Assembly (NCBI RefSeq): GCF_017853185.1 | Contig: NZ_JAFMJZ010000012.1 | Location: forward strand, 1 to 37,992 | From: Mycolicibacterium sp. | GTDB lineage: Bacteria > Actinomycetota > Actinomycetes > Mycobacteriales > Mycobacteriaceae | DNA length: 37,992 nt | Direction: 5' to 3' | Shown here: positions 18,435 to 26,801 of the stretch, one piece after another | How positions within the stretch are numbered: the first letter of the stretch is position 1 | How the letters are laid out: the number at the start of each line of letters is the position of its first letter | The notes under the pieces: model-generated | The model's input: only the letters and a program-made list of their open reading frames with translations | Told to the model about the DNA's origin: nothing | The model's database searches: none | Position numbers and translations under genes: made by a program

Positions 18435-19743
18435 CTCCGGATTGGAGGCGCGCACACTGCGCCGGGTGACCATCCGGCTGGTGCCGATTCTGATGGCGTT
18501 GTATTTCGTCAACTATCTGGACCGCACCAATCTGGGTATCGCCAAGGCCGAATTGAGCGCCGACCTCCAACTGTCGGCGACCATGTTCGGTCTGGCGTCC
18601 GGCATCTTCTTCATCGGCTACGTCCTGGTGGAGGTGCCGTCGAACCTGGCACTGGTGCGCTTCGGTGCCCGGCGCTGGCTGGCCCGGATCGCCGTCTCCT
18701 GGGGCATCGTCGCGGTCGCCATCGCCTTCGCCCCCAACGCCGGATGGTTGCTGGCCCTGCGATTCCTGCTCGGCGTAGCCGAGGCCGGCCTGTTCCCGGG
18801 CGTCATCCTCTTCCTCGGCCACTGGTTCCCGGCCGCCTACCGGGCCCGGATCGTCGGGGTGTTCATGCTTGCCATCCCGATCGCCTCGGCGATCGGAACA
18901 CCGTTGGCGGCGTGGCTGATTGAGGCCGGACACGGCGCCTTCGGACTGTCCGGCTGGCGAGTCATGATGATCTGCGTCGGCTCGCCGGCGGTGATCCTCG
19001 GGGTGATCTGCTGGTTCTATCTCACCGACCGGCCCGCCGACGCACACTGGCTACCGGCCGATGAGCGGCGCTGGCTGATCGACACACTCGCCGCCGAGGA
19101 GCACGAGGTGGCCCGGACCTTCCACTTCCCGCTGCGCCGGGCGCTGACCAGCCCCCGGGTCTGGGCACTCGCGGTGGTCTATTTCGGTGTCGCCTACGGC
19201 CTCTACGCGCTGGCGTTCTTCCTGCCGTCGATCATCGCGGGATTCAAGAAGACCTTCGGGGTTCAGCTCTCCATCATCGAGGTGGGGCTGATCACCGCGA
19301 TCCCCTATGTCTTCGCCGCGCTGGCGATGTTCCTGTGGTCACGGCATGCCGATCGGGTACGCGAGCATGTCTGGCACGTCGCGATCCCACTCCTGTTGGG
19401 CGGCTTGGCGATTCCGGTCGCGTTGTACCTGCGCCATCCGGTCGCGGTGATGATCCCGGTCACCATCGCCGCGATGGGCGTCTACAGCGCCCTCCCGGTC
19501 TTCTGGGCGCTGCCGTCCCGGTTCCTCACCGGTGCCGCCGCCGCAGCCGGGATCGGCCTGATCAACTCGTTCGGCAACCTCGGCGGTTTCGCCGCCCCGT
19601 ATGCCACCGGAGCGCTGTCCGATCTCACCGGAAGCAACCGCGCCGGCATGTGGGCGGTGGGCGTGATCATGGTGGTGTGCGCGGGCCTGGTCGTCGCACT
19701 GAAGGCCACCCCGGCACCCGATCGGCCCCCGGCCGACGGGTAG
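18427..19743 (+). CDS. MFS transporter (anion:cation symporter / ACS type)
   Basis: MALYFVNYLDRTNLGIAKAELSADLQLSATMFGLASGIFFIGYVLVEVPSNL is the ACS family N-terminus; TTG at 18427 overlapping the previous stop, alternative ATG 18406. Confidence 0.9.
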   Translation: MTDSGLEARTLRRVTIRLVPILMALYFVNYLDRTNLGIAKAELSADLQLSATMFGLASGIFFIGYVLVEVPSNLALVRFGARRWLARIAVSWGIVAVAIAFAPNAGWLLALRFLLGVAEAGLFPGVILFLGHWFPAAYRARIVGVFMLAIPIASAIGTPLAAWLIEAGHGAFGLSGWRVMMICVGSPAVILGVICWFYLTDRPADAHWLPADERRWLIDTLAAEEHEVARTFHFPLRRALTSPRVWALAVVYFGVAYGLYALAFFLPSIIAGFKKTFGVQLSIIEVGLITAIPYVFAALAMFLWSRHADRVREHVWHVAIPLLLGGLAIPVALYLRHPVAVMIPVTIAAMGVYSALPVFWALPSRFLTGAAAAAGIGLINSFGNLGGFAAPYATGALSDLTGSNRAGMWAVGVIMVVCAGLVVALKATPAPDRPPADG

Positions 19744-19757
19744 TACCCTCGGTCCCA

Positions 19758-19771
19758 ATCAACCGGTTGAT
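19758..19771. promoter_or_regulatory. Perfect 14-bp palindrome ATCAACCGGTTGAT, candidate operator
   Basis: Self-reverse-complementary, in the 45-bp intergenic gap 18-31 bp upstream of the double acyl-CoA dehydrogenase start. Confidence 0.6.
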
Positions 19772-19788
19772 CAAGAAGGCGGTCGCAC

Positions 19789-21987
19789 ATGCCCATCGCA
19801 ATCGAGTCCGAGCACGTCGAACTGGCCAAGTCGGTGAAATCCCTCCTCGCGAAGGTCGCACCGGCCGAGGTCCTGCACGCCGCACTCGAGGCGCCGGTGC
19901 AGAACCCGCCGGTCTACTGGCGAGGTGCCGTCGAACAGGGGCTCCAGGGCCTGTCGCTACCGGAATCGGCGGACGGCCAGGGCGCGGGGTTTCTCGAACT
20001 GGCGGTCGTGATCGCCGAGTTCGGCTACGCCGCCGCGCCGGGGCCCTTCGTCCCCTCGGCAATCGCCGGTGCACTCATCGCCGCGCACGCGCCCGAGGCC
20101 GCGGTGCTTCGCCGGCTTGCCTGCGGTGAGTCCATCGCCGCCTACGCGTTGGAGTCCGACCTGACCGCCAACCGGCACGGGGACACCCTGGTGATCTGCG
20201 GTGAGGCCCGGTCGGTGCCGGGTGCGGCCCAGGCCGACGTGCTGGTACTCCCGGTGGCCATCGAAAGCGGTGTCGAATGGGCGGTGATCGACGCCTCCCA
20301 ATTGGAGATCGAAGTCCTACGGTCGGTGGACCCGTTGCATCCGGTCGCCCATGTTCGCGCCAACAGCATCGAGATCGGCGTGGATGCGTTGCTGTCCAAC
20401 GTTTCCCAGGCCGCCGGCCGGGCGATCATCACCACGCTGCTGTCCGCCGAGGCCGTCGGGATCGCGCGGTGGGCCACCGACACCGCCTCGGAGTACGCCA
20501 AGATCCGCGAGCAGTTCGGCCGCCCGATCGGCCAGTTCCAGGCCATCAAGCACAAGTGCGCCGGGATGATCGCCACCACCGAGCGGGCCACCGCCGCGGT
20601 GTGGGATGCCGCCCGGGCGCTCGACGAGGCCGCCGGAAGCGGTTGGGACAACGGGTCGACCAACTACGAGTTCGCCGCCGCGGTGGCTGCCACCCTGGCC
20701 CCGGTCGCCGCCCAGCACTGCGCCCAGGACTGCATCCAGGTGCACGGCGGCATCGGGTTCACCTGGGAGCACGACACCAACATCTACTACCGCCGCACCC
20801 TGGCTCTGGTGGCGGCGTTCGGCCGCTCGACGGAGTATCCACAGCGGGTGTTCGACACCGCGACGACCACCGGGATGCGCGCGGTGAAGATCGACCTCGA
20901 CCCGGCCACCGAGAAGATGCGCGCCGAGATCCGCGCGGAAGTCGATGCGCTCAAAGCCATTCCGCGGGAGCAGCGCGCCGTCGCCATCGCCGAGGGCGGC
21001 TGGGTGCAGCCGCACCTGCCGCTGCCCTGGGGCCGCGCCGCGACCCCGATCGAGCAGATCATCATGGCCCAGGAGTTCTCCGCGGGCCGGGTCAAGCGCC
21101 CCAATATGGGTATCGCCGCCTGGCTGATCCCGTCGATCGTCACCTACGGAACCGAGGAGCAGAAGCAGCGATTCCTGCCTCCGACGTTCCGCGGCGAATT
21201 GATCTGGTGCCAGCTGTTCTCCGAACCGGGTGCCGGATCGGATCTGGCCAGCCTGACCACCAAGGCCACCAAGGTCGACGGCGGCTGGCGGATCACCGGG
21301 CAGAAGATCTGGACCACCGCCGCACAGTTCTCCCGGTGGGGGGCACTGCTGGCCAGAACGGACCCGAGCGCTCCAAAACACAATGGCATCACCTACTTCC
21401 TGCTCGACATGAAGAGTGAGGGCGTGGAGGTCAAGCCGCTGCGCGAACTGACCGGCAACGCGTTGTTCAACACCGTGTTCATCGACGACGTCTTCGTGCC
21501 GGACGAGATGGTGCTCGGCCAGGTGAACCACGGCTGGGAGGTCAGCCGCAACACCCTTACCGCCGAACGGGTTTCGATCGGCAGCGATGAGCCCGGCTTC
21601 CTGCCGAACCTGACCCGGTTCGTCGAGTTCGTCAGCGAGGGCCACTTCGATCAGGTGGGCCACCACCGGGCCGGCGAGCTCATCGCCGAGGGCCACGCCG
21701 CCAAACTGCTGAACATGCGCTCGACGCTGCTCACGCTGGCCGGCGGCGACGCGATGCCCTCGGCCGCGATCGGCAAGCTGCTGTCGATGCGCACCGGTCA
21801 GGGCTACGCCGAATTCGTGGTGTCCTCATTCGGCGTCGACGGCGCCATCTGGGAGGAGAACTCGGTGCAGGGCAAGTGGGCGGAGTACCTGCTCGCCAGC
21901 CGGGCCACCACCATCTACGGCGGCACCTCCGAGGTCCAGCTCAACATAATCGCCGAGCGCCTGCTCGGACTGCCCCGCGACCCGTAA
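19789..21987 (+). CDS. fadE6: Fused two-domain acyl-CoA dehydrogenase, FadE6-type
   Basis: Two ACAD regions in one 732-aa ORF: HGGIGFTWEHDTNIYYRR ending domain 1, second with FSEPGAGSDLASL, WRITGQKIWTT, IYGGTSEVQLNIIAERLLGLP. Size and neighbours match M. tuberculosis fadE6 (recalled, not verified). Confidence 0.9.
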   Translation: MPIAIESEHVELAKSVKSLLAKVAPAEVLHAALEAPVQNPPVYWRGAVEQGLQGLSLPESADGQGAGFLELAVVIAEFGYAAAPGPFVPSAIAGALIAAHAPEAAVLRRLACGESIAAYALESDLTANRHGDTLVICGEARSVPGAAQADVLVLPVAIESGVEWAVIDASQLEIEVLRSVDPLHPVAHVRANSIEIGVDALLSNVSQAAGRAIITTLLSAEAVGIARWATDTASEYAKIREQFGRPIGQFQAIKHKCAGMIATTERATAAVWDAARALDEAAGSGWDNGSTNYEFAAAVAATLAPVAAQHCAQDCIQVHGGIGFTWEHDTNIYYRRTLALVAAFGRSTEYPQRVFDTATTTGMRAVKIDLDPATEKMRAEIRAEVDALKAIPREQRAVAIAEGGWVQPHLPLPWGRAATPIEQIIMAQEFSAGRVKRPNMGIAAWLIPSIVTYGTEEQKQRFLPPTFRGELIWCQLFSEPGAGSDLASLTTKATKVDGGWRITGQKIWTTAAQFSRWGALLARTDPSAPKHNGITYFLLDMKSEGVEVKPLRELTGNALFNTVFIDDVFVPDEMVLGQVNHGWEVSRNTLTAERVSIGSDEPGFLPNLTRFVEFVSEGHFDQVGHHRAGELIAEGHAAKLLNMRSTLLTLAGGDAMPSAAIGKLLSMRTGQGYAEFVVSSFGVDGAIWEENSVQGKWAEYLLASRATTIYGGTSEVQLNIIAERLLGLPRDP

Positions 21988-21990
21988 TCC

Positions 21991-23667
21991 CTACTTGACC
22001 TCGATCTGACGCAGTTCGCGCTTGAGGATCTTCCCGGTCGGGTTACGCGGCAGTTCGGCCAGGAAGACCACCTCACGCGGGACCTTGTACCGCGCGAGGT
22101 GGTCGCGGACGTAGTTCTTGACGGTCTCCTCGGTGAGCTCGACACCGTCCTTGGCCACCACGAAGGCGCGCAGCCGGGCACCGAAGTCCTTGTCCTCCAC
22201 GCCGATTGCGGTCGCCTCGATGACGTCGGGGTGCCCGCTGATGAGGTCCTCGACCTCCGCGGGGAAGACGTTCTCACCACCGGAGACGATCATCTCGTCG
22301 TCGCGGCCGCTGACGTACAGCAGTCCATCGGGGTCGAGGTGGCCGACGTCGCCCGACGACATCAGCCCGTCGATGATCTCCTTGCCGCCGCCTCCGGTGT
22401 ACCCCTCGAACGGAAAGAAGTTTCCGACGAAGATGCGGCCCACCTGACCGCGGGGCACCTCCTTGCCGTGCTCGTCGAGGATCTTGACCTTGACGCCCTT
22501 GACCAATGGGCCGACGGTCGCCGGGCTCTTCTTGAGATCCTCGGGCCGCGCGATGGAGACGAAGGCGATCTCCGTTGAGCCGTAAAGGTTGTAGACCACC
22601 GGGCCGATGTCCTTCATGGCCCGGCTGGCGAGTTCGGCGCCCAACTGCGAGCCGGAGACGAAGACGATCCGCAACGAGGACAGATCAGGTTTGGGATCCA
22701 GGGTCTCCAGGACGTCCAGCATCCGGGACAGCATCACCGGCACCACCACGATCGCGGTCACCTTGTGCTTGGCGACGTCCTCGAGCACCTCGGCCGGCCT
22801 GAATCGGCGGTGCAACACCAGGGTGGAACCCAGCGTCATCGCGATGGTCGCGTGCAGGTAACCCAGCGCGTGGAACATCGGCGAGGGCAACGCGGTGACC
22901 TCACCGGATTTGAACGGAACGCTGGACAGCACACCGCCGATCGGCGCCAGCGTGGGCGGGGCGTGCCGGTTAGCGCCCTTGGGCGTACCGGTGGTGCCAC
23001 TGGTCAGGATGATGATCGACGAGCGTTTGGTCGCCTTCGGAGCGGGTTCGCGACTGCTGCGGTCGATCAATTCGGCCAGCGTCTCGTCGGTGCTCGTCGA
23101 CGGATCCGGACTGTCCGGGTTGGTGGCCAGTGCCCGCAGCATGCCCACCTCGGGGCTGGCCATCTTCACTGCGTCGGCGTACTCGTCGTCGTAGATGATC
23201 ACCCGAGCGCCCTCACGCTCGGAGACGTCGCGGATCTGCGGACCGGAGAACTCCGTGTTGAGCATGATGGTCCGCGCCCCTACCCGGGCACATGCGTAGT
23301 TGGCGATGAGGAACCAGCGGTGGTTGCGCGCCAGGATCGCCACCCCGTCGCCGCCGGTGATACCCATGGCCAGCAGTCCGTTGGCAACCGCATTGGTGGC
23401 GTTGTCGAGTTCGGCGTAGGTCATCGAACCCTCGTCGTCGATCAGCGCCAGCCGGTGCGGGGTGCGGCGGGCGTTGAGCGCCGGGATCATCCCGACCTCA
23501 CCCCAGCGACGCATGTCAGCGACCATCGCGACCAGGTTCTGCGGCGGCTCCAGGCCGAACGCACCGGAGTCGATCATCTTCTGCAGGTAGTGCAGTTCGG
23601 CCGAACCGCGTTCCGCCAGTTGCTGCACCTTGGCCAGCGCCTGGTCCCGTAGATCCCAAAGGCTCAT
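21991..23667 (-). CDS. fadD2: Long-chain-fatty-acid-CoA ligase / acyl-CoA synthetase, FadD2-type
   Basis: AMP-binding motif IIILTSGTTGTPKGANR, LYGSTE, YVSGRDDEMIVSGGENVFPAEVE, NPTGKILKRELR; convergent with fadE6-type gene as in M. tuberculosis (recalled). Confidence 0.9.
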   Translation of the reverse strand: MSLWDLRDQALAKVQQLAERGSAELHYLQKMIDSGAFGLEPPQNLVAMVADMRRWGEVGMIPALNARRTPHRLALIDDEGSMTYAELDNATNAVANGLLAMGITGGDGVAILARNHRWFLIANYACARVGARTIMLNTEFSGPQIRDVSEREGARVIIYDDEYADAVKMASPEVGMLRALATNPDSPDPSTSTDETLAELIDRSSREPAPKATKRSSIIILTSGTTGTPKGANRHAPPTLAPIGGVLSSVPFKSGEVTALPSPMFHALGYLHATIAMTLGSTLVLHRRFRPAEVLEDVAKHKVTAIVVVPVMLSRMLDVLETLDPKPDLSSLRIVFVSGSQLGAELASRAMKDIGPVVYNLYGSTEIAFVSIARPEDLKKSPATVGPLVKGVKVKILDEHGKEVPRGQVGRIFVGNFFPFEGYTGGGGKEIIDGLMSSGDVGHLDPDGLLYVSGRDDEMIVSGGENVFPAEVEDLISGHPDVIEATAIGVEDKDFGARLRAFVVAKDGVELTEETVKNYVRDHLARYKVPREVVFLAELPRNPTGKILKRELRQIEVK

Positions 23668-23725
23668 ACACCGAGCCTATGTGACTCAGGTAACTCCGAT
23701 GGGTCGATGAACCTATTCTGATCCG

Positions 23726-24175
23726 GTGGCATCGATAAGCCGGACGCGCACCGTCAGCGCACCCGCGGCGGCGGTATGGGATGTGCTGGCCGACTTCGGC
23801 TCGATCAGCGCCTGGGCCGGCAACGTCGACCATTCCTGCCTGCTGCAGCACGACGCGGACCCGGCCGCGGTCGGCACGACGCGACGCATCCAGGTGGGCC
23901 GGGACACGCTCGTGGAACGGATCACCGACAGCACCGCTCCCACCACGCTGCGCTACGAGATAGAAGGGCTGCCCCGCCGGCTGGGCCGGGTGGCCAACCG
24001 CTGGACGGTGATGGGATTCGGCGAGACGGCCGCCGTCACGCTGACCAGCACGGTGGAGATCGCCGACAACCCGCTGGCCCGGATCGCCGAGAAGGCGGTG
24101 TGCCGGTTCATGGCCAAGCAGTCCGACACCATGCTCGACGGGCTGGCGCAGAGACTGGAGGAGTCCCATGAGTGA
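23726..24175 (+). CDS. SRPBCC-family protein
   Basis: VASISRTRTVSAPAAAVWDVLADFGSISAWAGNVDHSCLL typical SRPBCC start; GTG start. Confidence 0.85.
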   Translation: MASISRTRTVSAPAAAVWDVLADFGSISAWAGNVDHSCLLQHDADPAAVGTTRRIQVGRDTLVERITDSTAPTTLRYEIEGLPRRLGRVANRWTVMGFGETAAVTLTSTVEIADNPLARIAEKAVCRFMAKQSDTMLDGLAQRLEESHE

Positions 24176-25907
24176 CCGTCCCGACATCGTGATCGTGATG
24201 ACTGACGAGGAGCGGGCCATCCCGCCGTACGAGCCCGACGACGTCCGCGCCTGGCGGCATCGGGTGCTGGCCGGACGCCGCTGGTTCGACGAGCACGGGG
24301 TCGACTTCGTCCGGCATTACACCGGTTCGCTGGCCTGCGTGCCCAGCCGGCCGACGATGTTCACCGGGCAATATCCCGATCTGCACGGGGTCACCCAGAC
24401 CGACGGGATCGGCAAGAGCGCGGAGGACTCGCGGATGCGCTGGCTGCGCCGCGGGGAGGTGCCCACGCTCGGAAACTGGTTCCGCGCAGCCGGTTACGAC
24501 ACCCACTACGACGGCAAGTGGCACATCTCGCACGCCGATCTCACCGATCCGGCGACCGGACGGCCACTGGCCACCAATGACGATGACGGCGTCGTTGATC
24601 CCGCCGCCGTGCGCCGCTACCTCGACGCCGATCCGCTTGACCCGTACGGGTTCTCCGGCTGGGTCGGCCCGGAACCGCACGGTGCCGGACTGGCCAACAG
24701 CGGCATGCGGCGCGATCCTCTGATCACCGAACGGGTGGTGGCCTGGCTGACCGACCGCTACGCCCGCCGGCGCGCCGGTGACCCGGATGCGTTGCGCCCC
24801 TTCCTGTTGGTGGCCAGCTTCGTCAATCCGCACGACATCGTGCTGTTCCCCACCTGGGTGCTGCGCAGCCCGGTGAAGCCCTCACCACTCGACCCGCCGC
24901 ACATCCCGCCCGCTCCCACCGCTGATGAGGATCTGCGCACCAAACCCGCGGCCCAGATCGCGTTCCGGGAGGCCTACTACTCCGGCTACGCACCGGGTCC
25001 GGCGATCGAGGCGATCTACAAGCGCAACGACCAGCGCTACCGGGATCTTTATTACCGTCTGCACGCCGAGGTCGACTCCCCGATCGACCAGGTTCGCCGT
25101 GCGGTGACGGAAGGCTCGTCGAACGCGGTGCTGGTGCGCACCGCCGACCACGGCGACCTACTGGGCGCACACGGCGGACTGCACCAGAAATGGTTCAACC
25201 TCTACGACGAGGCAACCCGGGTGCCGTTCACCATCGTCCGGGTAGGCGAACATGCGACCACCGCGCGGACGGTCGACGCGCCGACCTCGCACGTCGACCT
25301 GGTGCCCACCCTGCTCGGCGCGGCCGGGGTCGACGTCGAGGCGACTGCCGAGACGCTGCGTGAGTCGTTCACCGAGGTGCACGCACTGCCCGGCCGCAAC
25401 CTCATGCCCGTCGTGGACGGGGCCGCGGCCGAAGCCGACCGTGCCGTCTATCTGATGACGCGCGACAACGTCCTGGAAGGCGATTCCGGCGCGTCAGGCC
25501 TGGGCCGTCAGCTCAAGGCGACCTCGAACCCGCCTGCGCCGCTGCGGATCCGGCTTCCCGCACACACTGCGGCAAATTTCGAGGGCCTGGTTACCGATGT
25601 GGACGGCCAGCTGTGGAAGCTGGTCCGCAGTTTCGACGACCCGTCGACCTGGACCGAGCCGGGCGTGCGTCACCTGGCGGCCAACGGCCCGGGCGGGGAC
25701 ACGTATCGGACCAGCCCGCTCGACGACCAGTGGGAGCTCTACAACCTGACCGGTGACCCCATCGAGGCGGTCAACAGGTGGGAGGATCCCGATCTGCACG
25801 ACTTGCGCCAGCACTTGCGGATGAGACTCAAAGAGGTTCGCGCGACATCTGTTCCCGAGCGCAACAACCCGTGGCCGTACGCGGCGCGGGGATCGGGTCA
25901 GCATTGA
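24168..25907 (+). CDS. Sulfatase / alkaline-phosphatase-superfamily hydrolase, Cys-type formylglycine motif
   Basis: GSLACVPSRPTMFTGQYP (C-x-P-S-R), GKWHIS, TADHGDLLGAHGGLHQKWFNLYDEATRVPF; overlaps SRPBCC gene by 8 nt. Confidence 0.92.
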   Translation: MSDRPDIVIVMTDEERAIPPYEPDDVRAWRHRVLAGRRWFDEHGVDFVRHYTGSLACVPSRPTMFTGQYPDLHGVTQTDGIGKSAEDSRMRWLRRGEVPTLGNWFRAAGYDTHYDGKWHISHADLTDPATGRPLATNDDDGVVDPAAVRRYLDADPLDPYGFSGWVGPEPHGAGLANSGMRRDPLITERVVAWLTDRYARRRAGDPDALRPFLLVASFVNPHDIVLFPTWVLRSPVKPSPLDPPHIPPAPTADEDLRTKPAAQIAFREAYYSGYAPGPAIEAIYKRNDQRYRDLYYRLHAEVDSPIDQVRRAVTEGSSNAVLVRTADHGDLLGAHGGLHQKWFNLYDEATRVPFTIVRVGEHATTARTVDAPTSHVDLVPTLLGAAGVDVEATAETLRESFTEVHALPGRNLMPVVDGAAAEADRAVYLMTRDNVLEGDSGASGLGRQLKATSNPPAPLRIRLPAHTAANFEGLVTDVDGQLWKLVRSFDDPSTWTEPGVRHLAANGPGGDTYRTSPLDDQWELYNLTGDPIEAVNRWEDPDLHDLRQHLRMRLKEVRATSVPERNNPWPYAARGSGQH

Positions 25908-26734
25908 CCGAGGACGCGGCGCACGCCCTGCTGGCAGCGATCGAAAAGATTCTCACCGGCGGCAAGCCGGAGAACCTGGATACCGCCCTGGCCGCGTTCC
26001 GGCATCGAGCCACCGACTTCGTCCGCCGCTATCACCGGCTGGAGATCGACCGCGAAGTGCAGGCGTTGAACAAACCCGTGCTGTTCGTCGGCAACCACGG
26101 CTTCGGCGGCATCTTCGATCTCAACGTGCTGGCCGCCTTCGCCGCCCTGGAGGATCTCGGCCTGGACCGGCCGGTGACCTTCCTGACCCATGAACTTGCC
26201 TGGACGCTGGGCGTCGGTCCGCTGATCGAACATCTGGGCGCCCGGCCCGCCAGCGAGGAGAGCGCGACCGAGGCCTTCGCGCGGGGCGACCACGTCGTGG
26301 TCTTCCCGGGCGGCGATATCGACGCCGGCAAGTCGTGGTTCCACCGCAACGAAATCGTCTTCGGCGGGCGCACCGGCTTCGCCCGGCTGGCCATCGAACA
26401 GAAGGTGCCGATCGTTCCGATCGTCACGGCCGGGGCCGGCGAGACGCTGTTCGTGCTGACCGACGGCAAGAGGTTGGCCACGGCGCTGGGCCTGGACAGG
26501 CTGCTGCGGGTCAAGTCATTGCCGATCAGCCTGTCGGTGCCCTGGGGACTCAATGTCGGTCTCGTCGGCATGCTTCCCTACCTGCCGTTGCCCGCCAAGC
26601 TGCACACCTCGGTGCTTCCGGCCATGAAGCCGCACAAGGGTGAGGATGCCGCGGCATTCGCCGCACGGGTGCATGACGCGATGCAGCAGACCCTGACGGC
26701 GATGACTACCGACCGGTGGCCGGCGCTGGGCTGA
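25871..26734 (+). CDS. Lysophospholipid/glycerol acyltransferase (PlsC-like) family protein
   Basis: VLFVGNHGFGGIFDLNVLAAF, HVVVFPGGDIDAGKSW, VPIVPIVTAGA; GTG 25871 or TTG 25904 as start. Confidence 0.75.
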   Translation: MAVRGAGIGSALTEDAAHALLAAIEKILTGGKPENLDTALAAFRHRATDFVRRYHRLEIDREVQALNKPVLFVGNHGFGGIFDLNVLAAFAALEDLGLDRPVTFLTHELAWTLGVGPLIEHLGARPASEESATEAFARGDHVVVFPGGDIDAGKSWFHRNEIVFGGRTGFARLAIEQKVPIVPIVTAGAGETLFVLTDGKRLATALGLDRLLRVKSLPISLSVPWGLNVGLVGMLPYLPLPAKLHTSVLPAMKPHKGEDAAAFAARVHDAMQQTLTAMTTDRWPALG

Positions 26735-26765
26735 TCCCGGCCTTGACTGACCCATCCGTCGCATG

Positions 26766-26779
26766 TGACGATTTCGTCA
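26766..26779. promoter_or_regulatory. Candidate TetR operator O1: perfect inverted repeat TGACGA-TT-TCGTCA
   Basis: Direct reading; part of the 19-mer GCATGTGACGATTTCGTCA (26761-26779) also found at 29552-29570; TTGACT 23 nt upstream. Confidence 0.75.
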
Positions 26780-26801
26780 ACATCACCGGAGGTGAATGCT
26801 G

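Noticed and set aside
20317-21696. 459-aa minus-strand ORF opposite the double acyl-CoA dehydrogenase
   Set aside because: Antisense shadow ORF; composition reflects the complementary codons of the ACAD gene.
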